Positions 23,470 to 37,109 of a stretch of 64,000 nucleotides of DNA are shown piece after piece. A model generated the notes under the pieces. It did not search any database. It had not been told where the DNA came from and saw only the letters and a program-made list of their open reading frames with translations. The translations under genes were made by a program, and so were the position numbers. Numbering within the stretch: position 1 is the stretch's first letter; every line of letters starts with the position of its first letter. The stretch covers positions 366,291 to 430,290 of the forward strand of contig CAJNDS010001879.1 in NCBI GenBank assembly GCA_905221605.1, in the 5' to 3' direction. The stretch is from Symbiodinium natans. Its lineage: Eukaryota > Sar > Dinophyceae > Suessiales > Symbiodiniaceae.

Positions 23470-26400
23470 CCAGTCGCGTCTCAAACTGAAACTGGCAGGC
23501 ATTCAAACCATGAAGATGGGGTAAGGCAAGAGGGACGACGGAGCAAGCCGTAAACGGACAGTCCCACTGTAGACAAAGCGCCAAGCACTATTGGCACGTA
23601 TGCGGTTTTGGCCACATGCCTCGGAGTGGATGCGATCACGACCCTCAGCTTCTTAGGCCCGCCAACAATACAAGTACGCAAAGGTACGGACGTTGCCGAA
23701 AACATGCATCCTAGATACACAGGGATCCACACTGCAAGGCACTTGGTGCAAGACACACACACACAGACAAACTAAGCCGCTACAGCGTGTCGACAAGATT
23801 AAGCTGGCCCTGAGCCGCAGCCAAAACTTGGAGGATACTCTTTTGGTCATATCCAAGAGTCGTCACTAGATCAGACCCTTACGCCGACACGAGCCTCCAC
23901 CACCCGGGGGGGCTTGTCGCTTCGGGATCTCTTCCGCACAAGCGCCTTGGAAACCTGCTCCGGCCTCAAGTGCTTCTGAGTATCGGCTCTCCATCGGTTG
24001 CTACCTGTGGTTCTCTCTTTGGGTGTTGAGCTTCCTCCTTATGGCCTCTCCAGCTCAGAAGATCATGCGAGAGCATCGGTTTGCTTTGCGAAGCTTTACG
24101 AACAGATGGATGCGTCGTCGCAAGAACCTCCTCCGATTGCTGCTGAGGTTCGTCATGGCACGATCCTTTGATTGGTGCTTTCGTCGAACTATACAGGGGG
24201 CCCGGGCCTTTTACGTTCCAGGATTCCGAAAGACTGTTAATTCCCCATGGCAAAACAAGACTCTGATGACAGTGGCATCTATAGATCCCTCGTTACGGGA
24301 CCAACAACAAACATCGATTGAAGGAGGGGAGCGACCGGCTTGTTGGTTGAGGCTGCGTTCTACAGGGCTTCGGCTGCTTTCCTGTATAGCTAGGTGGTTC
24401 TGGCTCGGGTTGGTCTGGTTCAGAATACGACGCCACGCACAAGTCGAAGAAATGCCGATGGAACTGCAATCGAGGCTGCCCATGACCGAATGAAGGCCCG
24501 GTGGCGGTGCCCGTGCGGCCCTTGAAGCGTACGGGCTGCAGCCAGCAAGTTCGGTCCCACGGACTGCTTTCCTCAGGCTTGCAGTCTCAGCATTGGGGCT
24601 GTGACGTTTCGGATGTGTTTCGGTCCCACACATTAATTCGGCATAGTGGTGCTTGTAGATAGGGACTCGGGGTGAGAGACCTCCTACGGCAGCGCATGCC
24701 CGATCTGTTTTGTCGCTACTGTAGTACCTCATGCTTTCTCAGTTCGTCCTTCTTTTCGGGGCTTTATCGGCTCCCCAACTAACGAAAAGCAGCGAGTGAT
24801 ACTCCCACAATCTATCTCCCCTCCATCTGGTAGTGCTTTCTTAAGTTGTAGCGGGGCATGAGACTGGCTACGTAACATACTTAGCAGCCATGCTCCAAGA
24901 ACTGTTGCCGCTGCTACCCTGTCTCACTCCCAAGAAGATGTGCCTGCATGACCCCGGTCAAGCTCCAATTCCCAGAAAATGCGAACGGCTCAGACACTTC
25001 CAGCACTCCCGGGGCTGCGGCCGGAAGTTGCTGCCAGACGTCATCACGCACGAGCCTTAGGCGCGGGGTCGGGGGTTGCAATAAATGCCACCATGTCCTG
25101 TGAGGTATTTGGCATCCTAACTCGAGAATTGCTTCCATACCTACCGCATACGAGCTGCTACGAAACAGCAAGCGTTCATATTGGCGCAAGGCGAGATAAA
25201 GCCTTGCTGCACGGGAAGAGCCCAAATGAGACCCAGCAGCATCTGTCGCATCCACGGCGGCAAGACCGACAACTCGCGAGACTGGCATGCTGGGTTGCGG
25301 ACGACATAGAACTTCAGCCGTAGCTTTTAGGGTCACCCCCCCCCCCCCCCCCCCCCCCCATGGTATCCCCCCCCCCCCCCCCTGTGGTTCATGGTGGGCA
25401 TCTTGTGCCTAGGCTTGCAGCTTGCAAGGTTCCGCTATATGTTGCCCTGAGTCTTCACAATTCAGGGTTGAGCCTGGCTTGCTGGGGAGTCCCATTACCT
25501 GACCCAAGCTCCAAATTATGAACCCTGGACGCCCAAAGCACCTTGACACGCGAGCGTGTAATGCGCCGGGCTTGGACGCGTCGGATGCTCGCAGGTGCTG
25601 AGACCACGCGCCTGGCGTCAACTTTCGTTTAGGGTTTGTGGAGGCGGGTCAAAAAACACGAAAGCCTGCTGCGGGTGAAAAGGCTGTCTTGCTGTCCCTG
25701 AACTCGTGGGGTTAGGAGCTTGTGACTTGGCTGTTGTCGGAAGGGCTCCTCATGCTTGTCTACAATAGGACAGGACGCCTAGGACAGCAGACGGCAGGGC
25801 GACAGCAACAAGGCTTTCCATAAGCTAGCACAGACCGTTGAACAACCAAGGACAATCTGTGAAACTGGCATCAATGTGGAAGAGCCGGAGGAAGCTGCTA
25901 GGCTTCTTCCAACGCTTCTCGGCAGTGAATCAGCAAAGGGAAGCGGACGTGGGGAGGTTGTTCCGAGGACCGGCAGTAACAGCAAGCATGTGCACCAGCA
26001 GCACAAGCGCACTCCTGGCGCTCGCTGTCACACATTGGATGGGACTATCTTGTTGTCCTGTAGAAATGCGCGATGAACGTGGCCGTTCTGTGGGCCTCTG
26101 GCCTTTTCTTGCGGCATTTGGCAACCACTGCGTGCCTTGAAAAACCCAACCCTCTCCAGGCCCCGAGTAACACAAGCAGCGTGCTGTGCTAGTGACTGCC
26201 AGTAGCTGCTGCTAGTACAGTAGCTGCTGGTGCCATGGAGGTTGACCGGCCTCTGTAGCGAAGCAGAGCTGTGGCTTCGCTCGCTCTCCGAGTCCTCGGG
26301 ACTTGGCTGTTCCTTTTGAAAAGGCTCTGCGGGGCCCCTCTTGCAAAGTACCCAAGCCTCCCTGGACAGCGCATTTCGGGAAAGATCCGTGTTCTTGGCT

Positions 26401-26940
26401 TGAAGAACTCTTGATCAACTCAGTTCCAGACAGAGTCGGAGCGACCAGCCTGTTCATGCTTGCCCCTACATTAGACCAACTCGCAAGACCTCCACCTGAT
26501 GCTCATGTAGTTCCTGCCTGCATCTACCTCCACCTACAGCCCCAATCTATCACCATGCTGTTGCTTCCTCAATGCTGCACCACAGATGGTTCCGGCCCCA
26601 ATCCTGAATCAACACTCTTCTCCGAGAAGCCCCAACCCTACCCTGTGCCTGGGCCTTCTGTTTTGTTCCTGGCATTTCGGAAGCTGCACGAGCAGTGCCA
26701 TCCTGGCTTTTGGAACCCCTGATGCTGGGTGCAACGCTGGACTTACTGATACCTGGCATTGTGGATTCATGGGTGGCTTCGGTTTGCAGGTGACAAGCAA
26801 AAAACAGGGCATAGGGGAAGAGCAGACGTACCGCCGATGAAACTTCCTTTAACCCAAGCCGCCTGGCTCATCCACCAACGCTACAGCAATTGCGCGAATC
26901 TTTGTTGGTACTTGTAAAACTGTGCACAATCGTGCAGGCT
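23470..26940. other. Stretch without a recognised gene
   Basis: Holds two long C runs (25336-25382) and a minus-strand frame at 23762-23481 with a possible membrane helix (TAYVPIVLGALSTVGLSVYG). Nothing else could be supported. Confidence 0.4.
25336..25382 (+). repeat. Two C homopolymers separated by ATGGTAT
   Basis: About 24 C, a seven-base spacer, then about 16 C. Length counts in such tracts are uncertain. Confidence 0.9.
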
Positions 26941-26944
26941 GACA

Positions 26945-27058
26945 TGCTAAGATAAAGCGTGGAAAATCTAGTGCCATCCACGGGGCGTCCTCATGAAGAG
27001 GGGATTCGCCACGCTGCTGAAACAGTTCATCCACGTGGTCGAAGAGATCTTGGCTCAA
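26945..27058 (-). CDS. Candidate exon, family not recognised
   Basis: The minus strand reads MSQDLFDHVDELFQQRGESP then LHEDAPWMALDFPRFILA, an acidic, helix-prone segment with typical coding composition. It could extend upstream beyond the Met (AQDLFDHVDELF). No family is recognised. Confidence 0.38.
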
Positions 27059-27059
27059 G

Positions 27060-29140
27060 CACGTCTGCCCTTCACACTTTCACACCTTCAATGTCACGAA
27101 CGTCCCCAAGCACCTCGATCGCACATCGAGGGAGGCACGAAGCGGTGGGGGAGCATCGAAACAAGATCCGAAGATCCACCATACCCAGTACTCCCCAGTT
27201 CAGCAGCCACTACATGTATGAAGTGTGAGCAGCTTCTCGCCATCTTAGTGACTGAAAGCTGTGACATGAAGAACACCAAGGGCCAAGGAACCCTGGTCCA
27301 CGCGCCACCCACGGCCCTGACCAGTGGGCATGAAAGGTTTGCCCCGATACTTTCTGGCACCTCAGAGCAGGGTCCGAGAAGTTTCGGGGAGATGTTTCGG
27401 TGGGCCCAGGGAGCACGGGCCGTGCAACTCTTCTGAGGGTTCGCAGGAGACTAGCGAGTCGAGTGCATTGAGCACATCTTGTCCAAAGCAAGTCTTTCGT
27501 TCACCGCAAAGCCAGGTTTTGTCGTTGGGTGCATGTCCCGATCCGAACCCTGAACCCTCTCGCTCTTGGGCTCACATCGATACCCAGAACCCAACAACCC
27601 TAACGGAATCTTGATTCCTTTTCCACATCCTGCCCTTCGCAACTGGCTGCCAAGTGGCGGAGGGTGGAAATCCGCTCCCGGGCTTTCTCCAAACCTGAAA
27701 ACAGCATCAGCGTTGTTTTGGGGTTTGAGGATACTCGGGTCAAGGCTTCTCGGCGAGAATGCCGATCAGACCTACATATGTCTGAAGTCATGGAAAGTCA
27801 TGGTAAGTCATGGTAAGCCATAGAAAGCCATCGAAAGCCATAGAAAGTCATAGAACTTAGAGGCCTGAGCCCTGCACCGTGTCCTAGCCCGCGTCCGATC
27901 AAATGGGCTACAAGGCCCAACAGTTAACAGGGTAAACCCTCAACCCTACTTCGTCTACAGCTTCGAAAGTTCTGGCACCTTAGGCATGCCAACGAGCAGC
28001 AGATTATCCCGAAACTGCAAGTATTCAGCGCCAACCCGACACAGTCTGCAAAGCTACCAATGGATCTGGGCTACATCCAAGGCCTTCCCCAAAGTCGCAC
28101 ACCTCAAGGCCCTCACAACGACGACAGGCGAAACCCGCCAGCAAACCCTCCGTTGGCACCGTGAAACACAGAGCCCCGCCTGAAGTGTCCTTGTCACCCA
28201 CAATCCATACGGGATCGGGCGGGGGAGGGCCGGCGGAACGGTCCTGGGTCTAGGATGTTCGTAGATCAGACTGGGATTTCAGCTTTGGGCTGGCTTTGGG
28301 TCATATCTAGTGCGGGAATATGTATGTTTAGAGTTTAGAGTCCACGTCATGGGTCCTGTTTCCGAGGCAAGTTGACCTTGTTCCCCTTCTCCACGTCCTG
28401 GAGTTGCAAGCTCAAGGTTTTTGGGTTAGTCTTCAGGTCAGGTGGCCCGGGCTCCGGAATTCTTTGGATCTCGAGGGTTAGGGGATTTAGGATGTGCATG
28501 CAGGGCACGTCACGGTACCAAGTTCGAAGATCTTCGTGACATACAGGAACTGTCAACCCCCAAACTCTGGCACGTATGTTCTTAACCAGGCTCAACTGAA
28601 GTGGACGCTTGACTGGACTGTGTGCCAGGAGCCTCCACCCGCTGAAAATGTCACGTTGGCCAGTTGGAGCTCATGACATGTCATTTCAGAAGGCGCAATA
28701 TTCAGTGAACTTGTCAAAAGTGTTCCAAGCTTATCAGATGTTGTACCGCGGCAAGCCTGCTGTTGAGCGTGATTCTGCTTGCCCAAGCTCTGCACTACAT
28801 TCAACAACAATTGACGCACTGTTGTACTTGCAATTTGTCTGTGTCAACGAGGTTTCTCCACTGCAAATCTATTCTACTGGCATCCCTACTCTTGCACATC
28901 CACGCGCATAGAGAAGAAAGGTTAAGGCGGTTAAGGAAAAGACAACTCACGTCAACTTCAAGTGTCACAGAGGGCGGGTCGAGCTCTGAATCTGCATGGG
29001 GCTTGGGGCTTCTGCCCAGCCATCTCCTGCATCGCTTGCCGAAGCTGCTTGTTCACCTTCCACCTGTCAGCTCAGCATGCAGGCGCGTTTTATGTGCACG
29101 ATGGAGTGCACACACGTGCGCCACCATTAGCACCATCAAG
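27060..29140. other. Stretch without a recognised gene
   Basis: Apart from the 10-bp tandem repeat at 27786-27858, only unassigned frames are seen, such as the plus-strand frame at 28680-28911 (FQKAQYSVNLSKVFQAYQML). Confidence 0.35.
27786..27858 (+). repeat. 10-bp tandem repeat (GTCATGGAAA / GCCATAGAAA)
   Basis: About seven imperfect copies of a 10-base unit alternating between GTCATGGAAA, GTCATGGTAA, GCCATAGAAA and GCCATCGAAA. Confidence 0.85.
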
Positions 29141-29149
29141 ACCGACACC

Positions 29150-29460
29150 ACCAAAAAAACAAATTTTCAACACTGCACTATGGAACGACGACCGACGATG
29201 ACGCACCACAACCACAACAACCACCACCACAACTTGGACCACAACCACCGCCGCCGCCTCCGGCAACCGCAGCCAGCGTGACCGCGAGCACCGCAACCAC
29301 AACAACAAGCGCAACCACAGCAACCGCAACGACAGCACAAGCAACCGCAGCAACAGCAACCACAGCAACAGCAATCATGCCACCACCAGCAGCAGCAGCA
29401 GCAGCAACCTCGACAAGGACACGACAACGACAACGACACAACCACCACCACCTAAACTCC
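29150..29460 (+). repeat. CAA/CCA/CAG-rich low-complexity tract
   Basis: About 300 bases dominated by ACCACAACA and CAGCAGCAA-like triplets. Long frames on both strands here (Thr/Ala-rich on plus, Val/Cys-rich on minus) follow from the triplet bias and are not evidence for a gene. Confidence 0.85.
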
Positions 29461-30688
29461 CCGTGTTACAACAAGATCACATGCAGGAGACATGCGGCTC
29501 ATGCCTGCTTGTGAGATACCTCGACATGCCTCGCAACCGGACGCGCCTCACGAAAGATAGAGTGTCGAAGATGCCTTCCTTCTGCCCGCGATGCTTTTCT
29601 CTCCTTAGTGAGGCAGGAGTATCTACAGGCAGCGGTGGGGTCATCACAACAGTCCACATACAAGAGCTGCGAACTAATGCCTTACAGCAAGCGGAGCTAA
29701 GCAACGAGGGCATGCCTTGGCAATTCTACAGACGTGCATTTCGGGAGTGCGTTTAGTTTACCTGATTCTGTAGAGTAGGTTCGGGCCGATGCTTCATAAA
29801 ACACGACCGCGAAAGTTTAGATGATCTTGGTTGGCGTTTGCACAACCCTAAGAACGCCACAGTCATACATTTACATGTGACGGCGTCTTGTAAAGTACCA
29901 GCATCCCTTCGGCCTGCGGTTAGTGCATTCCCATGCACATGTGTAAAATCGCCCACCCCCAAACTCATCAACCCCAGGCGCACGCCATAATGGCAGAGTG
30001 GGGATGCTTCAAAAATGGAATGGATTCCTCTTGGTTTCCATTCTTGTCGGCCTATGCTTCGACTTGTCCATGTAAGGCTCTGCAGTGTCCGCTGTTGGCG
30101 ATCCCAGTTTTCACCGAACTCCTCCTCCTGCAGGCCGTTCACTTCGCTGCAGGGGGTTGCCCTTGGGCTTGCTAGGGTTCAGGGGCATTGAATAAGCGGA
30201 CGTTTACGTAGCTTACTCAGCTGCCAAAATCGCATGTTCCACACACAATGCAGAAACGCTGTTCCCACTAATAGCCGATCAGTTCATCAGAAGCCGATAC
30301 CTGCACAACTGACCAGAGGAAACGCTCCGACTTGCTCCCTATTTCAAGCTTGAGCATCTAAATCTCGATCTGTCCGCCCATTCCCTGCCTGGAACATGGC
30401 TTCAACCTTTCGACGGGAGTGCTTTTGCCATTGGCCTGCGCTCCAGGAAAACTGTCGCTTGTGAAAAATTTGAGTGCTTGGGACTGCTGGAATCGCATGT
30501 TCACTTAGGAATCCAGCAATCCAGCTGCTTAGACAAACCCTGACCCTAGCTGACGTCACGCCCTTGGCCTCATTAGATCCTAGATCGCAGGTCTCGTACC
30601 ACCATGGCTTTACAAGCAAGCCTGCATTTTTCCGTATGTTCAACCTGCAAGGTCAAGAAGGCCTGGCACTTGCCCTCAAATCATTCTC

Positions 30689-30896
30689 AACCCCCCCCCC
30701 CCCCCCCACCTCAACCCCCCCCCACCACCCATCCCGTTGTAGATATTTGGCCCAAGCCTTTCTCCATGACCTTGTCCCGCAACTCGGCCCACTCCTGATG
30801 ATGGGGTGGGGGGGGGGGGGGGGGGGGGGGGGTGGGGGGGGGTGGGGGGGGGGGGGGGTGGTGGGTTGGGGGGGGGTGGGGGGGGGGGGGGGGGTT
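30689..30896 (+). repeat. Poly-C tract followed by poly-G tract
   Basis: C-rich sequence (30689-30735), about 70 bases of ordinary sequence, then G-rich sequence with single T breaks (30807-30896). The two arms are complementary in nature and could pair. Assembly error is also likely here. Confidence 0.85.
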
Positions 30897-31154
30897 GACT
30901 TGATCAACACAATGACTGTGTACACAGGTAGGCAACCGGCATCAGGGAGCTGACGGTGCATCAGGACGAGGGGGCATTTGGGGCTGACCATAAGGGACGG
31001 ACACCACATTGCGTTTTCCCCAGCGCCTCGCATTGCTTCCTCTTTTTTGTATTGCATTACATAGTGTTGAAAGTTATTCGTGGCCAATCTGGCACAAAGA
31101 CTTCTCTTGATAAAGCGTGCATCAGGGCAGCCGCCTTGAAAGTCCAACAACTAG

Positions 31155-31225
31155 TTCTGGTCTTCTTCTTCTTGTTATTATTCTTCTTCGCATTCTTCTT
31201 CTTATTATTCTAGTTATTCCTGTTC
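31155..31225 (+). repeat. CTT/TTATT-rich tract
   Basis: A pyrimidine-rich microsatellite-like stretch of CTTCTT and TTATTATT units. Confidence 0.8.
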
Positions 31226-32227
31226 TTGATCTGTGCTGCTTGTTTGTCTTGTTATTCTTTGTTCTTTCTCTGGCGCGAAGGAAGATCAAAAGCGATTGCG
31301 AAAATATGAATAACGAAAATGAGAATTGTGTGCAGATGGTATGGGAGTTGGATCCACATCAAGCAAACAGGTATACATTGCAAATCAAGAAAGTGATCAG
31401 TGTAGCACAGACAGTGTCAGAGAATGCCACCAATCAATGTAGAAACGATGGCAGCGATGAACAAACAGCAATGATAGTTTCAGCTTAATGTGGGGCATTG
31501 CCGCCGGCAACAGACGTCTTCAGCCGTTTGACGCTTGGCAGCCTTGCTTTGTGGAAGCACCTGTGAGGGTCGAAACCTGAAGTCACCCCTCCCGTGGTTG
31601 GCACTGCACGGCTCCGGTCACAGATGATCAACAAAACCATGCGAAAACCCCCAAAGCCCCAAGAATCCTCGCAAGCCTCCATGCGAATCGCACCCCCGGA
31701 TGCGAGGAAGACAGGTCCTCATCCATCTCTGCTGTGAGAAGCTGTGGCTTCGAGAGCCGTCGGGCCCACTTCGCCTGCAAGATCTCAAGCTCAAATCTCC
31801 ATGCCAGGCCATGCTGGGACCCCTAGATGGCTGTCAGCAAGCTCGAGCGGCTGGTCTGAGGTGAGGCTTCGGGACGCTCTGGGTACCTATTGCAAGCTTT
31901 TTCTTTTGTGATGAGAAAAGCCCAGAAACAGGCAAGCGCTGGCGCTGCTTTCTTCGCCTTCACCTCTGGCACGTAGAAGAACTCGTCCATCTTCTCCCTG
32001 GTCAGGTCTGCTGAGCAGCGAGGACACTGAAGGCACTCTGAGTCTGAGCTTCCCTGGCCTCTTGGACTTCCTTGCCTTGACTTTAGTCATGAAGCGCGCC
32101 AAGGAGAGCAGCAAGGGGGCATTCTTGGTGGGCTTCTTCTCGCCTGTCCGATGTCGGAACGGCGAGGACCAGGACAACGAAACAAGCGCATGCCAACACG
32201 GGAAACGCCGAAAGGCTGGAAAAAAAA

Positions 32228-32522
32228 ACACACGCGCACACACGCACGCACACGCACACGCACACGCACGCTCGCACACGCTCGCACGCGCTCACACCCG
32301 CCCCCCCGCGCAAGCACGCAAGCACGCACGCGCGCGCACACACACACACACATATGCCCAGTGTGAATCAAAATATGTGATGATAGTTGATCTTGCGATG
32401 CGAGTGTGTGGGGGGTTGGGGGTTGGGTGGCTGTGGCCGTGGGCGTTCAGTGGGTGGGTCTGTGTGGTGCATGCGTGTGTGGGTGGCTCCTTGCTGCTGT
32501 GTGCTTGTGTGTGTGTGTGTGC
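32228..32522 (+). repeat. CA/CACG microsatellite followed by GT-rich microsatellite
   Basis: A CA- and CACG-rich tract (32228-32352) is followed after about 50 bases by a GT/GTGG-rich tract (32400-32522). On one strand the two halves are broadly complementary and could form a long imperfect hairpin. Confidence 0.8.
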
Positions 32523-33000
32523 AGAAGGCAAGGCAACAAGCTCGGACCAATCATGCGTGCACCTTGCAGGACTCGACAGCATAGGAAATAAACGAAGAGA
32601 AGGAGGCTCATGCGTGAAGGTGAAAAGAAGATCTGTGTGCCACCATGTGCCAGACATTGGGAATGGCACAGGCGCAAATGAGATGGGTAAGGGCGCGGCC
32701 CTGTGTGAGGCCCCCCCAAGCGACCCAACAAGGTCCATGGGCAAGAACCAGGTACATTTAAACAGGTTCGAGGAGGGGGGGTTTTCATCGACCCCCTGCC
32801 ATCCCACACCCAAGGCTTTTCCTGATTCTCCTCCCGTCCCCCTTACACAGCCTTGTGGGCTCTTTGTGCCCTGCTTGGGGTCTGCTCACACGCAGCCGGG
32901 CTTCAAGGGGCTTCTTTCAGACCGACGTTCGCGTTTGCGTGTGCGAAGCCTTACGTTGCCACAAAACTCGTCTACGAAAAATACCAGAGGTCGGAAGAGA

Positions 33001-33060
33001 CTTGCAGAGCCTCTCTGCAAGATCTGAAGCTGAATACCTTGAGAATCTCAAGGTATTCAG
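33001..33060 (+). repeat. Two adjacent perfect palindromes
   Basis: First palindrome: CTTGCAGAG, spacer CCT, CTCTGCAAG (33001-33021, 9-bp arms). Second: CTGAATACCTTGAGA, spacer A, TCTCAAGGTATTCAG (33030-33060, 15-bp arms). Eight bases separate them. Both would form hairpins in RNA or single-stranded DNA. Confidence 0.9.
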
Positions 33061-35116
33061 ATTGGCCAGCTGCAGGCACCTGCTTGTTTCACCCTTGTCG
33101 CCTCTTCGACATCGCCCGTGTCATGATGTGGATACACAGTATTTGCTTCGGGCATATGTTCATTTGTTTACTTATTACTACAATTGCTCGCGAATGAAGA
33201 AAATATTAGCAAAAGCGTGTGCAAAAAGCCCCCGACATGAGCCGGGAAAGATTCAAGAGCCCGAAGACCACCCAAGTGGCAGTTAGACTCAGTTAGACCT
33301 CGTTCTGCAGGCTTGGCTCCGGGTGGTCAGGGTTTGAGGGTTTGGTTGGGGTTTCCGCCCCTCTTGGACGCTTTGAACCACCTTGCCCCGCGTTCTGCAA
33401 TGTGAGAAGCGTCAGGGCCGTGTGCACCGCATGCTGTCGCTCACCAGGCACCTGCGCCTCCTCCCAGGAGGGCCTCCAGGACCTCCCTGTAGCGCTCTCG
33501 TGTGCCCTTTGTGCTGGTTTGACGGCTTCCAACTTGTTTTCTGACGCCGCGTGCTCGGTCTTGAGGGGCCCGTAAACACCAGCGTGGCCTTCTCGATGTA
33601 ATCGCTCCACTTCGAATCCGATTTAGTATGCGAGGCATGCACTCCGTCCTCAACTGCGCTCGAAGAAGTTGCTACGAGTACAAGATGTTGAAGGGCCCTA
33701 ATGGTTTCTGGTGACGACAGCTGAATGCTTACCACGTACCAGGAATGATTTCCACAAGGTGGGCTCAGAGGAAGAATGCGGGGCACTGGCACTTTTGTAG
33801 GGCCTTCAGGACTATCACAAGACAGACGACGGCAAGAGCATCGCCAAACTAGACGGCTGCAACGACTTGTGCGCCGGCCCAACACTTTGAAAGAACCACA
33901 GAGTAGCCCAGCAACCGACACCTTACGCGTTAAAAAATCAGCGAAACAGCAGCCACCCTCAAAACCCCACATCCCTGCCTTGCTCCGGCTCTTCTGCAGG
34001 CTGCTCCGAGTTGTCCGCACCCGGAGGTATCGGTGCGCTTGGCAAGGAGGAGCCCGGACTTGGCGGGTATTGAGAGGGAGGCCGTCGGGCCGGATACGGT
34101 ACCCCTATAACAATTCTACCCCGCTTCGATTGGGAGCTTCCATGTCGCCAGGGTACTGCTTATGCCCACATGGATGAGATAAGATCGGAACACCTCTGGG
34201 GTTTGCAACGTCGAAGCTCAAGGTGTACCATTTCTAGCCACAGCTAGAGCACGGACAGCCAGCCCCGATCAGATACTTCTCATTTTGAGGACAGTCCGAT
34301 GCAAAGCTGTTCTACAGTAGCACGGAGGCAAGTGAAGTATGTCAGCAATACAGACATCCTCTCATCCACAAGTGGCCTTCATCCTGTCCGTACACACTGC
34401 TTGGAAACGAGGAAGTCCCAGACATGACGCACTGCTTGGAATCGTAGATTTTCCGGGGTTTGCACTTGATAGCTCTGTATGGGCTTCAGGCGCTAAACGC
34501 ACGCAGTCGATCTACAAGATTGCATCGCTCCTACATGCTCAGAGCATGTCTAAGAAATACCTTTGGGCACCCGCGGGTTGAAGCAGCGTAGCTCCAGCAC
34601 AAGAAAAGCCACCATAACAGTTCTTGAGATGCATGAAGGCCACGAGTTGTCGTTCTTCTCCACTTCCTCCTTGACAGGCTGCGGTCGGTGCTTGATGGGA
34701 CGGCACCTTGGACCGCAATGATTCTGGTCAGCTGTGTCCCGCAGTCCTACTGCCCAACTCAGAAAGGCTTCAAGTAACCCACAAGTATATTTCCCACGCC
34801 CCCCAATAGAATCTGCATTTCAGAAAAAAAACAAAGCTGGACCCATGATCTGGATCTTCACCGAAAATTTGGGACAGCACCGTGCCGCCAGTAGAGTTCC
34901 CTGCACACACAAGCCCAGACACATCCCCACAGCTCGATGAACTTAAAAATCTCGCCCAAGACGACCCCCCCCCCCACACCTAGGCACACAAAATGCCCCC
35001 ACACACACACACCAGGCCACAGCCTTCGCCCTCCGAGCCGAGCACCCTGGGGCCGTGCGAGGCCGATCTTCGGAGTCAGGAAGTCGACCTCCGGGTGCTT
35101 GGCAGTCGGACTGTGG

Positions 35117-35147
35117 ATAAAGGGTTTAGGGTTTAGGGTTTAGGGTT
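35117..35147 (+). repeat. Short interstitial TTTAGGG block
   Basis: About three and a half copies of the TTTAGGG telomere-type heptamer, plus orientation. Confidence 0.9.
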
Positions 35148-37109
35148 GGATGGATTTTCAGCGGAAAACAGAATATCTTCAAAGTAGCCTTGAGGGCAGG
35201 GAGGGTTAGGGTATCTTGCAATCCGGACTTCTTTCCACGAGGTTCATGCTGCAGGATAGGTCTCCCACACAACGCGTCACATCGAGACAGCCCTGTTCAT
35301 GAGTTCATAATCATAGTTGATAGGTGTAGTTGCTGTACCCTGGTGCCCTGGAAAGAGGCATAATGTATTCCCAATGAACTCCACCTCACTTAGCCTTGTC
35401 ATCGTTTGCCATCAAAACGTCTTTCCGCTAAATTCCAATGAAAATCGCACAAGTTAAGGGGCATCTTTATGCATCCCTCGTCCATTTAAACAAATCTACA
35501 AAGCCCGCTTGTTGGGCAACAACGTGTCCTTGATGAAGTTCATGATGGGATCTCAATACTCATTCATGCACCATTGTCAAGGAGTCTTGTGACTTGTGGT
35601 GGGTAGGCCAATTGTTCAAAGTGCGACTCCCCAATGTGGCCGCCCCCCACAAATCGACAACAATAACCTTTCAAGGCGAGATGTGATGGCCTAAAGTGCG
35701 ATTCCACACCATGTGGGCACTCCACGATGCGTATTTCTACCAGGCGATGCAAGATGCTACCGCCCAATCGCATACTCGGACACACTCACAAGCTGCATTT
35801 GTCAATCTTGTCAATCTACTGATGGCTCGCATCAGATGACTGAGTCAATTACAACATGCCCGCTTCGGATGTCCTCTGCATCCGGATCATGTTGAAAACT
35901 GTCGTGGGGGAACGTTTCATGTTAAAGGCTTCTCTTGGAGTCTCCTGAAAAGGCTCGTTGGGCATCGGCTTACTTGCCATGTGCTTCCTTTTCAATGTCA
36001 ATCGCGCTCGTCGGGTTTGTCGACAAGTCGCGGAGTAGGAAATTTGAATGGATTTGAGAGATTTTGAGAGTATGCACCTCTAGATCGTAGGTCTGTTGAT
36101 GGGACTCTCTCACTTCCTTTTCTCCGGTGTCCTTTCTTTATTGCGTCGAGGGTGAAGCTGTGATAATTCGGTTGTTCGTTTCTTGGCTCTTTTTAGTCTC
36201 GCAATTCCTTGTCCCAATAGGTCCTTATGTCCTTCTGCCGGGAACTACACGCATGACCGCGGTTCTGTATGCAGACACACTGACACGCCCAAGCCTTAGT
36301 TGCACCGGAGCCTCAGACCATGGCCCCTCTCAGAACACGCACGCATCAAAAACCCCTGAATTCGGAACCTGGTGAGCTGAGAATCGGGCTTGACAACGGG
36401 CCCTCCGGCCCGACATCATAGGCGTAGTGGCTTGCCCAGTGGCCTTAAAGCAGTCCAAGGATTTTGGGATTCTGGCAAGGACTCGCCCCATAGGTTTGTG
36501 TGTTGCTGGCTCGGGATTTCGGGCCGTTGGGCACGTTTGGCAATTGGCATCGGGGATGTCATTTTCAAGCAACTCTGAGCTCGGCATGTGTGCCTTGTGC
36601 AAACTTCGCAGCCTTAAGAGCCTCAACACACCACGCCAAATCCTTCTTGTGCCAGGCTGCCCTGGTTTGCATCACGGTTTTGTAGGCCACCCTTTCGAAG
36701 CAGCGTGTCGAACTTCTTCAGCGTCTGCGGCTCTGGGCTTGGGCTGGGGGATGGGCTTCGAGATCCGGAGCTCCTTCTCCCCCAAAGTTAAAGGGCTCAG
36801 CGTGGTTCGGCCTTGGTTCTCTGAAGCAGCTTTCCGTTACCCGAAATACAGCTCCCTGCCTTGTCCCAATTGTAGTCGCCAATCAGGCCTGAGGTCCAAA
36901 AGCCCGAACCGCCAAGCACTGGGCAAAGCAGAGCTCCCTGCCCGCTTTGGGGTAACAGCACCTTTCTCTGCTCTTATTTAAGGGGGCTTCCGACATTAGG
37001 GGTGCCTTCTTGGGGTCCGGGCTCACCCTCAGTTCTAACACCAAGCTGCTCATTGTGCTGGACTGCTTCTTCGAGTCTGGCACCACCGGCTTCTTAAGCC
37101 TGGCATATC

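Larger units (their letters stand above)
31270..37100. other. Stretch without a recognised gene
   Basis: Contains the CA/GT tracts at 32228-32522, two palindromes at 33001-33060 and a short TTTAGGG block at 35117-35147. A minus-strand zone at 33610-33293 has protein-like composition (PSWEEAQVPGERQHAVHTAL) but no family could be given. Confidence 0.4.

Noticed and set aside
29090-29451. Val/Cys/Leu-rich minus frames and Thr/Ala-rich plus frames
   Set aside because: They come from CAA/CCA/CAG triplet-rich DNA and show no protein-like complexity.
32062-33027. Plus-strand frame of 321 residues
   Set aside because: The middle is translation of CA and GT microsatellites (His/Thr/Ala then Gly/Val/Cys). 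The ends show no motif and the frame has no independent support.
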